Source of the DNA: an uncultured Bacteroidales bacterium
Lineage (GTDB): Bacteria; Bacteroidota; Bacteroidia; Bacteroidales; UBA3663
Assembly (NCBI GenBank): GCA_902776605.1
Contig: CACYQQ010000018.1
Coordinates: forward strand, 1 to 32,335
Direction: 5' to 3'
DNA: 32,335 bases
Shown: positions 17,359 through 26,071 of the stretch, in pieces
How positions within the stretch are numbered: the stretch's first letter is position 1
Layout: every line of letters begins with the position of its first letter
The notes under the pieces: model-generated
What the model was told of the DNA's origin: nothing
The model's input: only the letters and a program-made list of their open reading frames with translations
The model's database searches: none
Program-made: the position numbers and the translations under genes

Positions 17359-17627
17359 GGCGTTGATAAATTGAAAATCGAGAAATAGTATATCGAGGTT
17401 CAAATATAGAGGTGCTTCACTTTCTTTCTGAATTACTTACGTCCACACACGATTTTTGTCAATTTCGCTGATTTCGTGTTCGCAAAAACAGGCATGAGCA
17501 GGGGTAAATTTTTCATGGTTGGAAAAGATTCCGTGCTCTTCCGTGCATTCCGTGGTTACACAACAGTTACGCCATTATTTTAGTGTGATTTTGTGCCTTT
17601 CGTGGTTATTTTCAGTGAGACATGTGC
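17359..17627. other. Intergenic, short CCGTG/CGTGGTTA words, no gene seen
   Basis: Contains AATTGAAAATCGAG, then TTCCGTGCTCTTCCGTGCATT followed by CCGTGGTTA, and later CGTGGTTATT. These are the reverse complement of the AACCACG...AACACGG words at 12543-12575. Such CACGAA-type low-complexity sequence is common between Bacteroidales genes. No reading frame on either strand resembles a protein. Confidence 0.5.
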
Positions 17628-17790
17628 CGATAGTTGCTCCGTAACTATACTTTAAAGGTGCTTACGGATAAAGTATCGCCGATAATTACTCCGTAACTAC
17701 CTATTTTTTGATAGTTACGGATAACATATAAGCGATAGTTGCTCCATAACTATATTTTTTAAGGTACTTACGGATAAGGTATCGGAATAT
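17628..17790. repeat. Three 52-53-bp units, each with a hairpin
   Basis: Units begin CGATAGTTGCTCCGTAAC at 17628, CGATAATTACTCCGTAAC at 17680 and CGATAGTTGCTCCATAAC at 17733. Each can fold through TCCGTAA and TTACGGA arms (TCCATAA in the third, one mismatch). The array ends about 6 bp before the -7 box of the ATPase gene. It may be an operator array or structured leader; no function is known. Confidence 0.75.
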
Positions 17791-17795
17791 TTCAT

Positions 17796-17803
17796 TACCT
17801 TTG
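17796..17803 (+). promoter_or_regulatory. -7 element of the ATPase gene
   Basis: TACCTTTG followed by CAG matches the Bacteroidetes -7 box 20 bp before the ATG at 17824. There is no TTG at the right distance; that region lies in the third hairpin repeat, so activation may need another factor. Confidence 0.5.
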
Positions 17804-17823
17804 CAGTACTAAACAATAGGACT

Positions 17824-19269
17824 ATGGGAAACAAGATTATTGGCCGAGAATACGAACAAGGCCTTATTAACCAGTATTATGAGTCCCCAAAATCGGAGAT
17901 GGTAGCTATCTATGGCCGCCGCCGAGTGGGCAAGACCTATTTGGTAAAAAAATGTTTCGACGAGAAGTTTGACTTCTGGTTTACTGGCATGTACGAGACA
18001 ACGCGCGTCGTACAACTCTTCCAATTCGAAAAAGAACTGTCACGATGCGCCAATCGCCCCGTAGGCAAATTGAAAGACTGGTATGCCGCGTTTGATGCCT
18101 TGCGCGACTATCTACACTCGTTGGGGAAAAAGAAAGTGGTCGTATTCTTGGACGAGCTGCCCTGGATGGACACCCCCAAGGGGCAATTTCTCTCGGCTTT
18201 CAGTTACTTCTGGAACATGTGGTCGGAAAACGACACCCTACTGAAATTGTATTGCTGCGGTTCGGCCACCACATGGATGCTCGACAAGTTTGTGGGGGAC
18301 AAGGGTGGACTATATGGCCGCGTATGCAGGACCATCTACCTGGCACCGTTCACCCTGCATGAGACAGAACTCTATCTGCGCGAAATGAAGAAACTAAACC
18401 TTGGAAGACAACAAGTGATGCAGGTATATATGATCATGGGAGGCATCCCTTACTATCTGGACATGTTGGAAGGCAACGTGCCTCTGGAGCAAAGCATCGA
18501 CCACCTCTTTTTTGCTCATCGAGCGCCACTGAGCAATGAATATGACTTTCTGTTTCGCTCCCTGTTCCGAGAATCACAATCGTACCGCAACGTCATCAGC
18601 ATTTTGTCTCAAAAACTGAGTGGCATGACACGATCGGAACTAAAAGACTCCCTGCCCAACATGGATGGCGGTCTGTTGACCGAAGTTCTGGAAAACCTCT
18701 GCCGTTGTGATTTCCTGCGTCGGTATGCTGGCATCGGCAAGTCCCAACGCGACATTATCTACCAACTCTCAGACTTGTTCTCCCTATTTCACCTCCGCTT
18801 TGTATCAAGTGCCGATGGTCAAGATGAACACTATTGGAGCAACATGCGAGGTTCGGCCAAAATCAACACCTGGCAAGGATATGCTTTCGAGCAGGTATGT
18901 ATGCACCACTTGCCACAGATCAAGAAAAAACTAGGTATAGGAGGAGTGGCCACAAATGCCTATTCCTGGACCTGCCGTCCATTTATCGATAACGACGGAG
19001 TACAATGGAAAGGGGGGCAGATAGATCTGCTATTGGATCGAGCAGACAATGTCATCAATATCTGCGAAATGAAATATGGCAACGATGCTTTTATCATTGA
19101 CAAGGACTACGAGGAACACCTCCGTCAACGAGCTTCCCTCTTTGTCAAAACGACAGGCTCACGCAAAACTCTGCAGCATACCTTCATCACCCTCTACGGA
19201 GTGCGTTCCAACTCGTACAGCGGCATTGTGAGCCACCAAATCACTATGGACGACCTATTCGCAGACTGA
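17824..19269 (+). CDS. AAA ATPase with DUF234-like nuclease-fold C-terminus
   Basis: 481 aa. It belongs to the ATPase family first seen in archaea (PF01637 type). Walker A is GRRRVGKT at 31-38, Walker B VVVFLDELPW with Asp110-Glu111, and the sensor-like LKLYCCGSATTWM follows. A winged-helix-like middle (about 255-310) leads to a C-terminal domain. There, YAFEQVCMHH (Glu356), GGQIDLLLDR (Asp401) and INICEMKYG (Glu415, Lys417) form an E...D...ExK pattern of the PD-(D/E)XK superfamily. The family's role is unclear; many members are single genes in variable regions. Here it stands alone, 465 bp after the NUDIX gene and with its own -7 box, so it is probably not part of that operon. A terminator follows at 19327. 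Confidence 0.88.
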   Translation: MGNKIIGREYEQGLINQYYESPKSEMVAIYGRRRVGKTYLVKKCFDEKFDFWFTGMYETTRVVQLFQFEKELSRCANRPVGKLKDWYAAFDALRDYLHSLGKKKVVVFLDELPWMDTPKGQFLSAFSYFWNMWSENDTLLKLYCCGSATTWMLDKFVGDKGGLYGRVCRTIYLAPFTLHETELYLREMKKLNLGRQQVMQVYMIMGGIPYYLDMLEGNVPLEQSIDHLFFAHRAPLSNEYDFLFRSLFRESQSYRNVISILSQKLSGMTRSELKDSLPNMDGGLLTEVLENLCRCDFLRRYAGIGKSQRDIIYQLSDLFSLFHLRFVSSADGQDEHYWSNMRGSAKINTWQGYAFEQVCMHHLPQIKKKLGIGGVATNAYSWTCRPFIDNDGVQWKGGQIDLLLDRADNVINICEMKYGNDAFIIDKDYEEHLRQRASLFVKTTGSRKTLQHTFITLYGVRSNSYSGIVSHQITMDDLFAD

Positions 19270-19326
19270 AAACCTATCCTACATAGAGCGAAGCTGTGAA
19301 AACTGCGTACTCCCAGCAAAAAAAGA

Positions 19327-19355
19327 AAGCCAGTGAGCGATAGGCTCACTGGCTT
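19327..19355. terminator. Bidirectional terminator between the ATPase gene and fabG
   Basis: AAGCCAGTGAGC and GCTCACTGGCTT form a perfect 12-bp stem with loop GATAG. On the plus strand ATTTG follows; on the minus strand CTTTTTTT follows. It separates two convergent genes. Confidence 0.85.
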
Positions 19356-19439
19356 ATTTGATGTTATGGTAGGAAAAGGAAAGGGTAGCAGCAGAGTCAA
19401 ACTTCTTTACTCATTACTCTTTCATTCTCTACACTTTCA

Positions 19440-20198
19440 TTACATATTCATGCCGCCGTCGATCTGGATGACCTGACCAGAAACGTAGCTGGACATGTCG
19501 GAACCGAGGAAAACGCAGACGTTGGCGATGTCCTCGACCTGACCGCCACGACGCAGAGGAATCTTCTTCATCCACTCGTCACGAACGGCCTGTGGAAGCT
19601 GGGCTGTCATGGCTGTCTCGATGAAGCCTGGGGCAACAGCGTTGGCGCGGATACCCTTAGGACCCATCTCCTGAGCGATAGACTTGGCGAGGCCAATCAT
19701 ACCTGCCTTAGAGGCAGAGTAGTTGCACTGACCGGCATTGCCGTGAACGCCGACGACACTGGACATGTTGATGATGGAACCGCCCTTCTGACGCATCATG
19801 ATTGGGGTGACAGCATGGATGAAGTTGAAGGCCGACTTGAGGTTGACGTTGATGACTGCATCCCACTGAGCCTCGGTCATACGGAGCATGAGTCCGTCCT
19901 TGTTGATACCGGCATTGTTGACCAGGATATCGATGTGACCGAACTCCTCCTTGATCTTGGCAACGACCTGCTCAGTCTCGGCGAAGTCGGCAGCGTTGGA
20001 AGCATAACCGATACACTTAACACCGTGAGCAGCAATCTCTTCGGCTGCCTTCTTGATGTTGGCAAGATGCTCGTCATTGAGGGCGAGGTCAGTAAATGCG
20101 ATGTCGCAACCTTCGGTAGCGAACTTGTGGGCAATGGCGTTACCAATGCCACGTGCAGCACCTGTGATGAGGGCTACTTTTCCTTCAAGTAATTTCAT
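19440..20198 (-). CDS. fabG: 3-oxoacyl-[acyl-carrier-protein] reductase
   Basis: NADPH-dependent ketoreductase of type II fatty acid synthesis. The ATG complementary to 20196-20198 gives a 252-aa protein starting MKLLEGKVALITGAARGIGN, with the Rossmann motif at the expected distance; the 20 in-frame codons upstream are not family-like. NNAG is at 94-97, Asn118, SS near 146-147, and YSASK with Tyr160 and Lys164 completes the catalytic tetrad. PGFIETAMTA and a C-terminal VSGQVIQIDGGMNM are typical. It lies 103 bp downstream of the TetR remnant on the same strand. No -7 box occurs in that gap, so the TetR promoter at 20845 probably drives it. Confidence 0.95.
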   Translation of the reverse strand: MKLLEGKVALITGAARGIGNAIAHKFATEGCDIAFTDLALNDEHLANIKKAAEEIAAHGVKCIGYASNAADFAETEQVVAKIKEEFGHIDILVNNAGINKDGLMLRMTEAQWDAVINVNLKSAFNFIHAVTPIMMRQKGGSIINMSSVVGVHGNAGQCNYSASKAGMIGLAKSIAQEMGPKGIRANAVAPGFIETAMTAQLPQAVRDEWMKKIPLRRGGQVEDIANVCVFLGSDMSSYVSGQVIQIDGGMNM

Positions 20199-20301
20199 AA
20201 TGAATATATTAAAAAAATTTAGGTTCGTTTTTTTACAGACATTTTCTCGCCATAACATAAAGCAAGCTTTCTGTCTATGGCTTAACGAAAACGTTCCTTT
20301 T

Positions 20302-20828
20302 TTACTCTTCCGACGGAATCAGTTGCCGACCACCCTGTCGGGGTTGGCGCACGATGCCGTAGAAAATCATGTTGAAGATGGACTGACGCAGACGGTTGGT
20401 GGGTACGCCCAAGGCGGTGAACTGACCTCGGATGTTGGGAATATCCAGACCACGAAGGGCATAGTGGATGGTGACCGCTACGACCGAAGCATTGTCGATG
20501 TCGAAAGTGCCTTCGTCTATACCCTGCTGGAGGATGCTGCGGAGGAAAGTGAGTTCGCGGGCATCCAACTTACGGCGCGCATGTTCCAGTTTCACTACGT
20601 CGCGGAAGAATGCCGCCTTGAGTGAACCGTTGCGGACCACCGTCTCCTTGACCGTATCCAGTCGAACCAGGATGTACCACTTGAGTTTCTCGTCGGCCGA
20701 CATCTGGGAGATGGCGTCGGAGAAACTCATCCCCAGAAAATCCACGCCGCCGCAGAAAGCGCCCATCAACGGAATGGCCACCAGCCACACCAGCAGGCTT
20801 CTATCAACTCAGCTTTGGTGTTGCTCAT
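20302..20828 (-). pseudogene. TetR-family regulator lacking its HTH domain, frame broken
   Basis: The ATG at 20828 begins MSNTKAELIEA, a normal TetR N-terminus, but after it comes CWCGWWPFR and a stop. In another frame a 162-aa stretch (down to 20302) matches the ligand-binding half of TetR proteins: EKLKWYILVRLDTVKETVVR, GSLKAAFFRDVV, DEGTFDIDNASVVAVTIHYA. About 45 or more residues covering the helix-turn-helix are missing, and the two parts are out of frame. So the gene has lost its DNA-binding domain through a deletion, unless the assembly has a gap here. Full-length relatives are about 200 aa. Upstream promoter elements at 20845-20874 are intact and may now serve fabG. Confidence 0.75.
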
Positions 20829-20844
20829 TTTTCTAATTTGTGTG

Positions 20845-20874
20845 CAAAGATAAGATTTATTATTGACACGGCAA
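20845..20874 (-). promoter_or_regulatory. Promoter of the tetR remnant and fabG
   Basis: On the minus strand TTG (20874-20872), 19 bp, TATCTTTG (20852-20845). The broken tetR starts 17 bp downstream. Confidence 0.75.
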
Positions 20875-20986
20875 TACTTGCAGCACAAAAAACACTCAAT
20901 GCAGAGGTTTTTTGTCGTGTTTTGTTGTTTTTCAACTTAAAAATATCAAATTTATCGTCGAATAACCTACTTTTCAGTGGTAAATA

Positions 20987-21017
20987 TTGCGTTTATCACA
21001 TTTATTTCCTAAATTTG
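20987..21017 (+). promoter_or_regulatory. Promoter of the GH133-GT4-GH57 cluster
   Basis: TTG at 20987-20989, exactly 20 bp, then TAAATTTG at 21010-21017. The leader to the ATG at 21118 is about 95 nt. No internal promoters of comparable quality were noticed before GT4 or GH57. Confidence 0.8.
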
Positions 21018-21117
21018 CAGCAAACTAAAGAATATCCATGGGCAACTTCGTTATAAAATTGTCGTGCCTATTCTTTGAAATAGCCTAAAGTGTATTGACA
21101 CCGAAAAATCTAATAAT

Positions 21118-23133
21118 ATGAGTTATCTCAAGTTTGACAAGACGCTTTTGACCAATCTGGAGGAATCTCTACCCATTGAATATTTACGTACCAACAAGTA
21201 CGGAGCCTATTCTTCAACTACTGTGACTGGGTGCAACACCCGAAAGTACCACGGACTACTGGTGACCCCCGTACCGGAATTAGACGACGAAAACCACGTA
21301 CTGCTCTCTTCTCTGGATGAGACTGTCATTCAGCATGGCGCTGAGTTCAACCTCGGCATCCACAAATACGATGGCGACAACTTCGCCCCTCGTGGACATA
21401 AATATATACGCGAATTCAACTGCGAGACCATATCGACCAACACCTACCGCGTGGGTGGAGTCATCCTGACCCGCGAGAGTCTGCTGGCCCGCAACGAACC
21501 GCGTGTCCTGTTGCGCTACACGTTGGTCGAGGCCCACTCCGAGACGACCCTCAAGCTGAGACCGCAGTTGGCTTTCCGCAGCGTCAACGAACTGACGCAC
21601 CGCAACAACAACGTCAACTACGACTACGAGACCGTTGATAATGGCGTGGGCATGTGCCTCTATCCCGGTTATCCTACCCTCTACATGCAACTCAGCAAGG
21701 AGTGCCGCTACGTGTCGTGCCCCGACTGGAACAACGGCGTAGAGTACATCCGCGAACAGGTTCGTGGATATGGATACAAGGAGGACCTCTTCATGCCAGG
21801 TTACTTCGAGGTGCAGATCAAGAAAGGGGAGAGCATCATCTTCTCGGCCGGTCTGTCGCCTGTCAAATCGACCGGACTGAAAGCCTCCTTTACGAAGGAG
21901 TATAACCTCCGCCCCCATCGTGACAGTTTCTTCAACTGCCTCAAGATTTCGGCTGAGAGCAACATCCTGACCCGCAACGGCGAGGAATATATCATTGCCG
22001 GTTGGCCTTGGTTCAAGATTCGTGCCCGCGACACCTTCATTGCCTTGCCTGGTTCCACCCTCATCATCGGCAATGTCCCTGAGTTTGAGAAGATTATGCA
22101 ACCTGCCCAACAGGCCTTGAAACGGTACATGATGGACGGCATCACCGACCCCTTCATTCAGGAGATCGAGGATCCCGACATCCCTCTCTGGGCCTTGTGG
22201 AGCATTCAACAATATGCCAAATATGTCTCGTTGGAGAAGGCCTACAAACTGTACGGCGACTTCGTCATGCAGATCTTGGACTACATTATCGGCGACCATG
22301 CTCCCGAGATGGACCTCCGTCCGAACGGACTGGTCTATTCGTTGGGCGAGGACAAAGCCGTCACTTGGATGAACGCCACCGAGTTTGGACGTCCCATCAC
22401 CCCACGCAGTGGTTTCATCGTCGAGTTCAATGCCCTGTGGTACAACGGATTGATGTTCGCCATCGAGATGTTGCAGACCGACAAGAGCCAAGAGGCCAAG
22501 CGACGCATTTCCCTCTACAAGGAGTGGGCAAAACGCTACGAAGAGAACTTCCAGAAGACCTTCACTGCCCCAGGCGGTTATCTGTACGACTATGTGACCG
22601 AAACCTATAACGACGCCAATGTCCGACCCAACCAGCTCTTCGCCCTGGGTCTGAAATATACACCATTGGACAAACCTGCGCGCAAGGCAGCGTTGGACAT
22701 GGTAACCAAGGAGTTACTCACGCCCAAGGGTATCCGTTCACTCACCCCGAAGGCCGGTTTGTATCGTCCTTATTATGTGGGCAATGCCTCCGAGCGCAAC
22801 TACGCTTATCACAACGGAGCCTGCTGGCCTTGGTTGTTGGGCATCTATACCGAGGCCTATCTGTCGGTCTTCACCCGTTCGGGCGTCACCTTCATCAAAC
22901 GTCGCCTGATGAGTTACGAGGAAGAGATGTCACGTCACTGCATCGGCACGCTGTCGGAGGTCTTCGACGGCAACCCGCCTTTCAGTGGACACGGCGCTCA
23001 GTCGCTCTCCATCAACCAGGCAGAGGTGCTTCGTGCCATCCGCATCGTCAACGACTATGTGCCCGAAACGGACTTACACCTACGACCGGACAAATCGGTG
23101 AACAATCCCAAGCGAGGCGGTACCGCCGAGTAA
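21118..23133 (+). CDS. Glycogen debranching enzyme, GH133-type amylo-alpha-1,6-glucosidase
   Basis: 671 aa. It hydrolyses alpha-1,6 branch glucose of glycogen-type glucans. An N-terminal beta-sandwich domain of the bacterial/archaeal debranching type (YLRTNKYGAYSSTTVTGCNT, RKYHGLLV) spans about residues 1-250. An (alpha/alpha)6-barrel follows, with AGWPWFKIRARDTFIALPG, GLVYSLGEDKAVTWMNA, GFIVEFNALWYNGL, PNQLFALGL and NGACWPWLLGIYTEAYL as typical active-site loops; the acidic residues in RDTF and the ExNALWY loop are conserved. It is the first gene of a three-gene glucan cluster with a good promoter. The start MSYLKFDKTLL fits homologous N-termini. Confidence 0.93.
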   Translation: MSYLKFDKTLLTNLEESLPIEYLRTNKYGAYSSTTVTGCNTRKYHGLLVTPVPELDDENHVLLSSLDETVIQHGAEFNLGIHKYDGDNFAPRGHKYIREFNCETISTNTYRVGGVILTRESLLARNEPRVLLRYTLVEAHSETTLKLRPQLAFRSVNELTHRNNNVNYDYETVDNGVGMCLYPGYPTLYMQLSKECRYVSCPDWNNGVEYIREQVRGYGYKEDLFMPGYFEVQIKKGESIIFSAGLSPVKSTGLKASFTKEYNLRPHRDSFFNCLKISAESNILTRNGEEYIIAGWPWFKIRARDTFIALPGSTLIIGNVPEFEKIMQPAQQALKRYMMDGITDPFIQEIEDPDIPLWALWSIQQYAKYVSLEKAYKLYGDFVMQILDYIIGDHAPEMDLRPNGLVYSLGEDKAVTWMNATEFGRPITPRSGFIVEFNALWYNGLMFAIEMLQTDKSQEAKRRISLYKEWAKRYEENFQKTFTAPGGYLYDYVTETYNDANVRPNQLFALGLKYTPLDKPARKAALDMVTKELLTPKGIRSLTPKAGLYRPYYVGNASERNYAYHNGACWPWLLGIYTEAYLSVFTRSGVTFIKRRLMSYEEEMSRHCIGTLSEVFDGNPPFSGHGAQSLSINQAEVLRAIRIVNDYVPETDLHLRPDKSVNNPKRGGTAE

Positions 23134-23214
23134 GCTGTTTGTTTGCTGACTATTAAACCTTATAAGGAGACTTCTAAACGAAAAGAAAAAACACTTAAAT
23201 TTTATTGGATATCT

Positions 23215-24486
23215 ATGAAAGCATTGATGTTTGGCTGGGAGTGGCCACCTCACATCCTGGGAGGATTGGGACCTGCGTCGTACGGCATTGTGCGCGGCGT
23301 GGTCAATACGGGATGCTGTGACGTGACCTTTGTCTTACCAAAGCCACAGGGCGACGAAAAGAAGGATTTCGTCCATATCATTGGTGCAGCCAACACACCT
23401 GTAGTCTGGCGCGACGTAGATTGGAACTATGTCCAACAACGCTTTGGCTACTGCATGGACCCGCAGGAATACTTCGACCTGCGGAATTGTATCTATGCCG
23501 ATTTCAGCAACTTATATACCAACGACCTGGGTTGTATCGAGTTCTCGGGACGCTATCCCAAGAACCTGTTGGAGGAGATCAACAACTACTCCATCGTGGC
23601 AGGTGTCATTGCCCGAAAGGAGTCGTTCGACATCATCCATGCCCACGACTGGCTCACCTACCCTGCTGGCATTCATGCCAAACAGGTGAGCGGCAAACCC
23701 CTTGTCATTCACGTTCATGCCACTCAATATGACCGCACCCGAGGCATGTGCGACGCGGGTGACCCGACCTTCCAAATCGAGTTGGACGGTATGAACCACG
23801 CCGACCTCATCATGTGTGTGTCGGAGCTGACGCGCCAGACGGTCATCAACAAATATCACCAAGACCCCAACAAGTGCATCGCCATGCACAACGCCGTCGA
23901 ACCCATGAGCCCCGACGTGCTCAACATGGAGGCGAAACGCGGCACGGACGAGAAGGTCATCACCTTCCTGGGACGCATCACGGCTCAGAAGGGTTGCGAA
24001 TACTTCGTCGAAGCCGCTGCACGCTGTCTCCAGAAGGCACCTAATGCCCGTGTTGTCATGGCTGGCAACGGTGACCTGATGGAGTCGATGATCCGCTTGG
24101 TGGCCAAGAAGGGGTTGGCCGACCGCTTCCACTTCACCGGTTTCCTGCATGGCAAACAGGTCTATGAGATGTTCAAGGTGAGTGACGTCTATGTCATGCC
24201 TTCGGTATCTGAGCCATTCGGTATCTCGCCTCTCGAAGCTATGCAATGTGGCGTGCCCAGCATCATCTCCAAGCAATCGGGCTGCGGCGAAATCCTCGAC
24301 AACTGTATCAAAGTCGATTATTGGGACATCGATGCTATGGCCGATGCCATGTACGCCCTCATCACCTATCCTGCCTTGCACAAGTATCTGCAAGAGAAAG
24401 GTCGTGACGAGGTCAACCAAATCACTTGGGAGAAGGTTGGCCAACGTGTGGTCAATGCCTACAAACGATTGCTGGGATGGCAGTAA
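23215..24486 (+). CDS. GT4-family glycosyltransferase, glycogen synthase-like
   Basis: 423 aa from the ATG at 23215. The upstream in-frame codons to 23143 are Lys-rich and not family-like. It opens MKALMFGWEWPPHILGGLGP, the glycine-rich N-terminal loop of glycogen/starch synthases (here GGLGP for KTGGL). DIIHAHDWLTYPAG and VIHVHATQYDR line the acceptor site. The C-terminal domain has FLGRITAQKGCEYFVEAA (donor-site Arg-Lys), GFLHGKQVYEMF and SEPFGISPLEAMQCGVPSI, the E-x7-E motif. It probably transfers glucose (from ADP- or UDP-glucose) in alpha-glucan synthesis; the donor cannot be read from sequence. It is 81 bp after GH133 and upstream of GH57, so the cluster combines synthesis and trimming of storage glucan. 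Confidence 0.9.
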   Translation: MKALMFGWEWPPHILGGLGPASYGIVRGVVNTGCCDVTFVLPKPQGDEKKDFVHIIGAANTPVVWRDVDWNYVQQRFGYCMDPQEYFDLRNCIYADFSNLYTNDLGCIEFSGRYPKNLLEEINNYSIVAGVIARKESFDIIHAHDWLTYPAGIHAKQVSGKPLVIHVHATQYDRTRGMCDAGDPTFQIELDGMNHADLIMCVSELTRQTVINKYHQDPNKCIAMHNAVEPMSPDVLNMEAKRGTDEKVITFLGRITAQKGCEYFVEAAARCLQKAPNARVVMAGNGDLMESMIRLVAKKGLADRFHFTGFLHGKQVYEMFKVSDVYVMPSVSEPFGISPLEAMQCGVPSIISKQSGCGEILDNCIKVDYWDIDAMADAMYALITYPALHKYLQEKGRDEVNQITWEKVGQRVVNAYKRLLGWQ

Positions 24487-24488
24487 GA

Positions 24489-24565
24489 GAAGTGAAAAAT
24501 GAAAAGTTAACAATGAAAAATTAACAATGAAAAGTTAAAAGTTAACAATTAAAAATTCTTTCTCC
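24489..24565 (+). repeat. AT-rich GAAAAGTTAACAAT repeats in the GT4-GH57 gap
   Basis: AAATGAAAAGTTAACAATG, AAAAATTAACAATG and AAAAGTTAAAAGTTAACAATT follow one another. They resemble the GAAAATTGAAA words near 6800. They separate two genes of the same operon and hold no stem strong enough for a terminator. Confidence 0.6.
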
Positions 24566-24613
24566 ATTCCTAAATAATATAAACGTTAATAGTCAAAATA
24601 TTTGAGCATAACT

Positions 24614-25957
24614 ATGAAGAACGTCTGTCTGCTGTTTGAGATTCATCAGCCATTCCGCTTGAAGAAGTATCGTTTCTACGATATCGGTGCTGATCACTAT
24701 TACTACGATGACTTTGCCAACGAGGAGATCTTGAAACGCAATGCCTACCAGAGCTATATCCCAGCTGCCAAGATGTTGCTGGAGATGATTCGCCAGAGTC
24801 ACAACGAGTTCAAGGTGGCGCTCTCCATGTCGGGCGTAGTGATGGAGCAGTTCGAGATGTACTGCCCCGAGTTCCTGGATTGTGTCCGTGAACTGGTGGC
24901 AACGGGGTGCTGCGAACTGTGCGCCGAGACTTTCTCTCACTGCCTGTCGTCGCTTGTCAGTGCCGAGGACTTCCAGATTCAGGTCAAGATGCACCAGGAC
25001 ATCATTTACGAGACTTTCAAATACAAGTCGCGCACCTTCGTCAACACCGGTCTTATCTACAACGACGAGATTGGTGCCGAGATAGCCAACATGGGCTTCC
25101 GTGGTGTCATCACCGAGGGTACGAAACACGTTTTGGGTTGGCGCAGTCCCAACTTCATGTATAGCACGACAGCCAAGACCGACGTCGGACTGCTCTTCCG
25201 CAACACCAAACTCAGCGAGGACATCTGCCAGAATTTCCAAGGTGGCTTGGATGCCGATACCTACACCAGCTGGATTGCCAACAGCCCTGAGCAAGAGACT
25301 ATCTGCGTGATTGCCATGAACTTCGATGTTATCGGCGGCATCCATCCTGCCTCGTCAGGTATCTTCGAGTTCTTCAAGGCTTTGCCCCACTTCGCCGAGC
25401 AGAAGCAGATCCGCTTCGTAACACCTGCCGAGGCGTTCGACAATATCCCGTCAGTATCTCCCGTCGCCGTGGGTCACCCCATCAGCTGGGACGGCTACGA
25501 CAAGGATGTCAGTGCCTGGATGGGTAACGACCTCCAACACGAGGCTCAACGCGCCGTCTATTCTATCTTCGAGCGACTCAACCTCTCGCAGAACGAGATG
25601 CTCAAGCAGGACTTCGCCTACCTCCTGTCGGCCGACCACTTCAAGTTCATGTCCACCAAACAGGGTGCCTACGTTCCGTTCTCACCGTACGACAGTTCGT
25701 TCGATGCCTTCACCAACTACATGAACGTCATCAGCGACATGGAGATCCGCCTCAGTCAGGAGTTCCCATCCTCGGTCGATAACGAAGAACTCTCGGCCCA
25801 ACTCCAACTCATCAACAACCAAGGCAAGGAGATCGAGAAACTCCAAGCCAAGATTGCTAAATTGGAAGCCGCTCAAAAACAAGCTGCATCAGCTAAGAAA
25901 GCAGCCGCAAAACCTGCTGCCAACAAGAAACCCGCTGCCAAGGCAAGCAAGAAATAA
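24614..25957 (+). CDS. GH57-family glycoside hydrolase (alpha-amylase/branching type) with Lys-Ala-rich tail
   Basis: 447 aa from the ATG at 24614; an in-frame TTG at 24602 is less likely. GH57 motif 1 is FEIHQP (His11). The likely nucleophile is Glu105 in CELCAETFSH. Motif 4, normally D-Y/x-E-x-F-G with the acid/base Asp, reads MNFDVIGG, so Asn236 sits where Asp is expected and Asp238 two residues on. LSADHFKFMST and FSPYDSSFDAF are family-like C-terminal motifs. After a coiled coil (EIEKLQAKIAKLEAAQKQ) the protein ends in an Ala-Lys-Pro tail of about 27 residues (AKKAAAKPAANKKPAAKASK). Such a tail could bind nucleic acid or polyanions; no role is known. Third gene of the glucan cluster, followed by a strong terminator. 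Confidence 0.9.
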   Translation: MKNVCLLFEIHQPFRLKKYRFYDIGADHYYYDDFANEEILKRNAYQSYIPAAKMLLEMIRQSHNEFKVALSMSGVVMEQFEMYCPEFLDCVRELVATGCCELCAETFSHCLSSLVSAEDFQIQVKMHQDIIYETFKYKSRTFVNTGLIYNDEIGAEIANMGFRGVITEGTKHVLGWRSPNFMYSTTAKTDVGLLFRNTKLSEDICQNFQGGLDADTYTSWIANSPEQETICVIAMNFDVIGGIHPASSGIFEFFKALPHFAEQKQIRFVTPAEAFDNIPSVSPVAVGHPISWDGYDKDVSAWMGNDLQHEAQRAVYSIFERLNLSQNEMLKQDFAYLLSADHFKFMSTKQGAYVPFSPYDSSFDAFTNYMNVISDMEIRLSQEFPSSVDNEELSAQLQLINNQGKEIEKLQAKIAKLEAAQKQAASAKKAAAKPAANKKPAAKASKK

Positions 25958-25976
25958 GAGTACACCACTCAACGCA

Positions 25977-26019
25977 AGCAGGAGATAAACGCACCGACCA
26001 CGGACGTTTATCTCCTGCT
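25977..26019 (+). terminator. Rho-independent terminator of the glucan cluster
   Basis: AGCAGGAGATAAACG (25977-25991) and CGTTTATCTCCTGCT (26005-26019) form a perfect 15-bp stem with a 13-base loop, followed by CTTGTTTT. It starts 19 bp after the GH57 stop codon. Confidence 0.92.
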
Positions 26020-26071
26020 CTTGTTTTCCATACAACAACATTTCAGCTATAGCATACCCTGCTAGAAGGCT

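Noticed and set aside
21280-22491. 403-codon frame on the minus strand
   Set aside because: Antisense shadow of the GH133 gene; no promoter and no domain.
23512-24513. 333-codon frame on the minus strand
   Set aside because: Antisense to the GT4 gene, which has full glycosyltransferase motifs.
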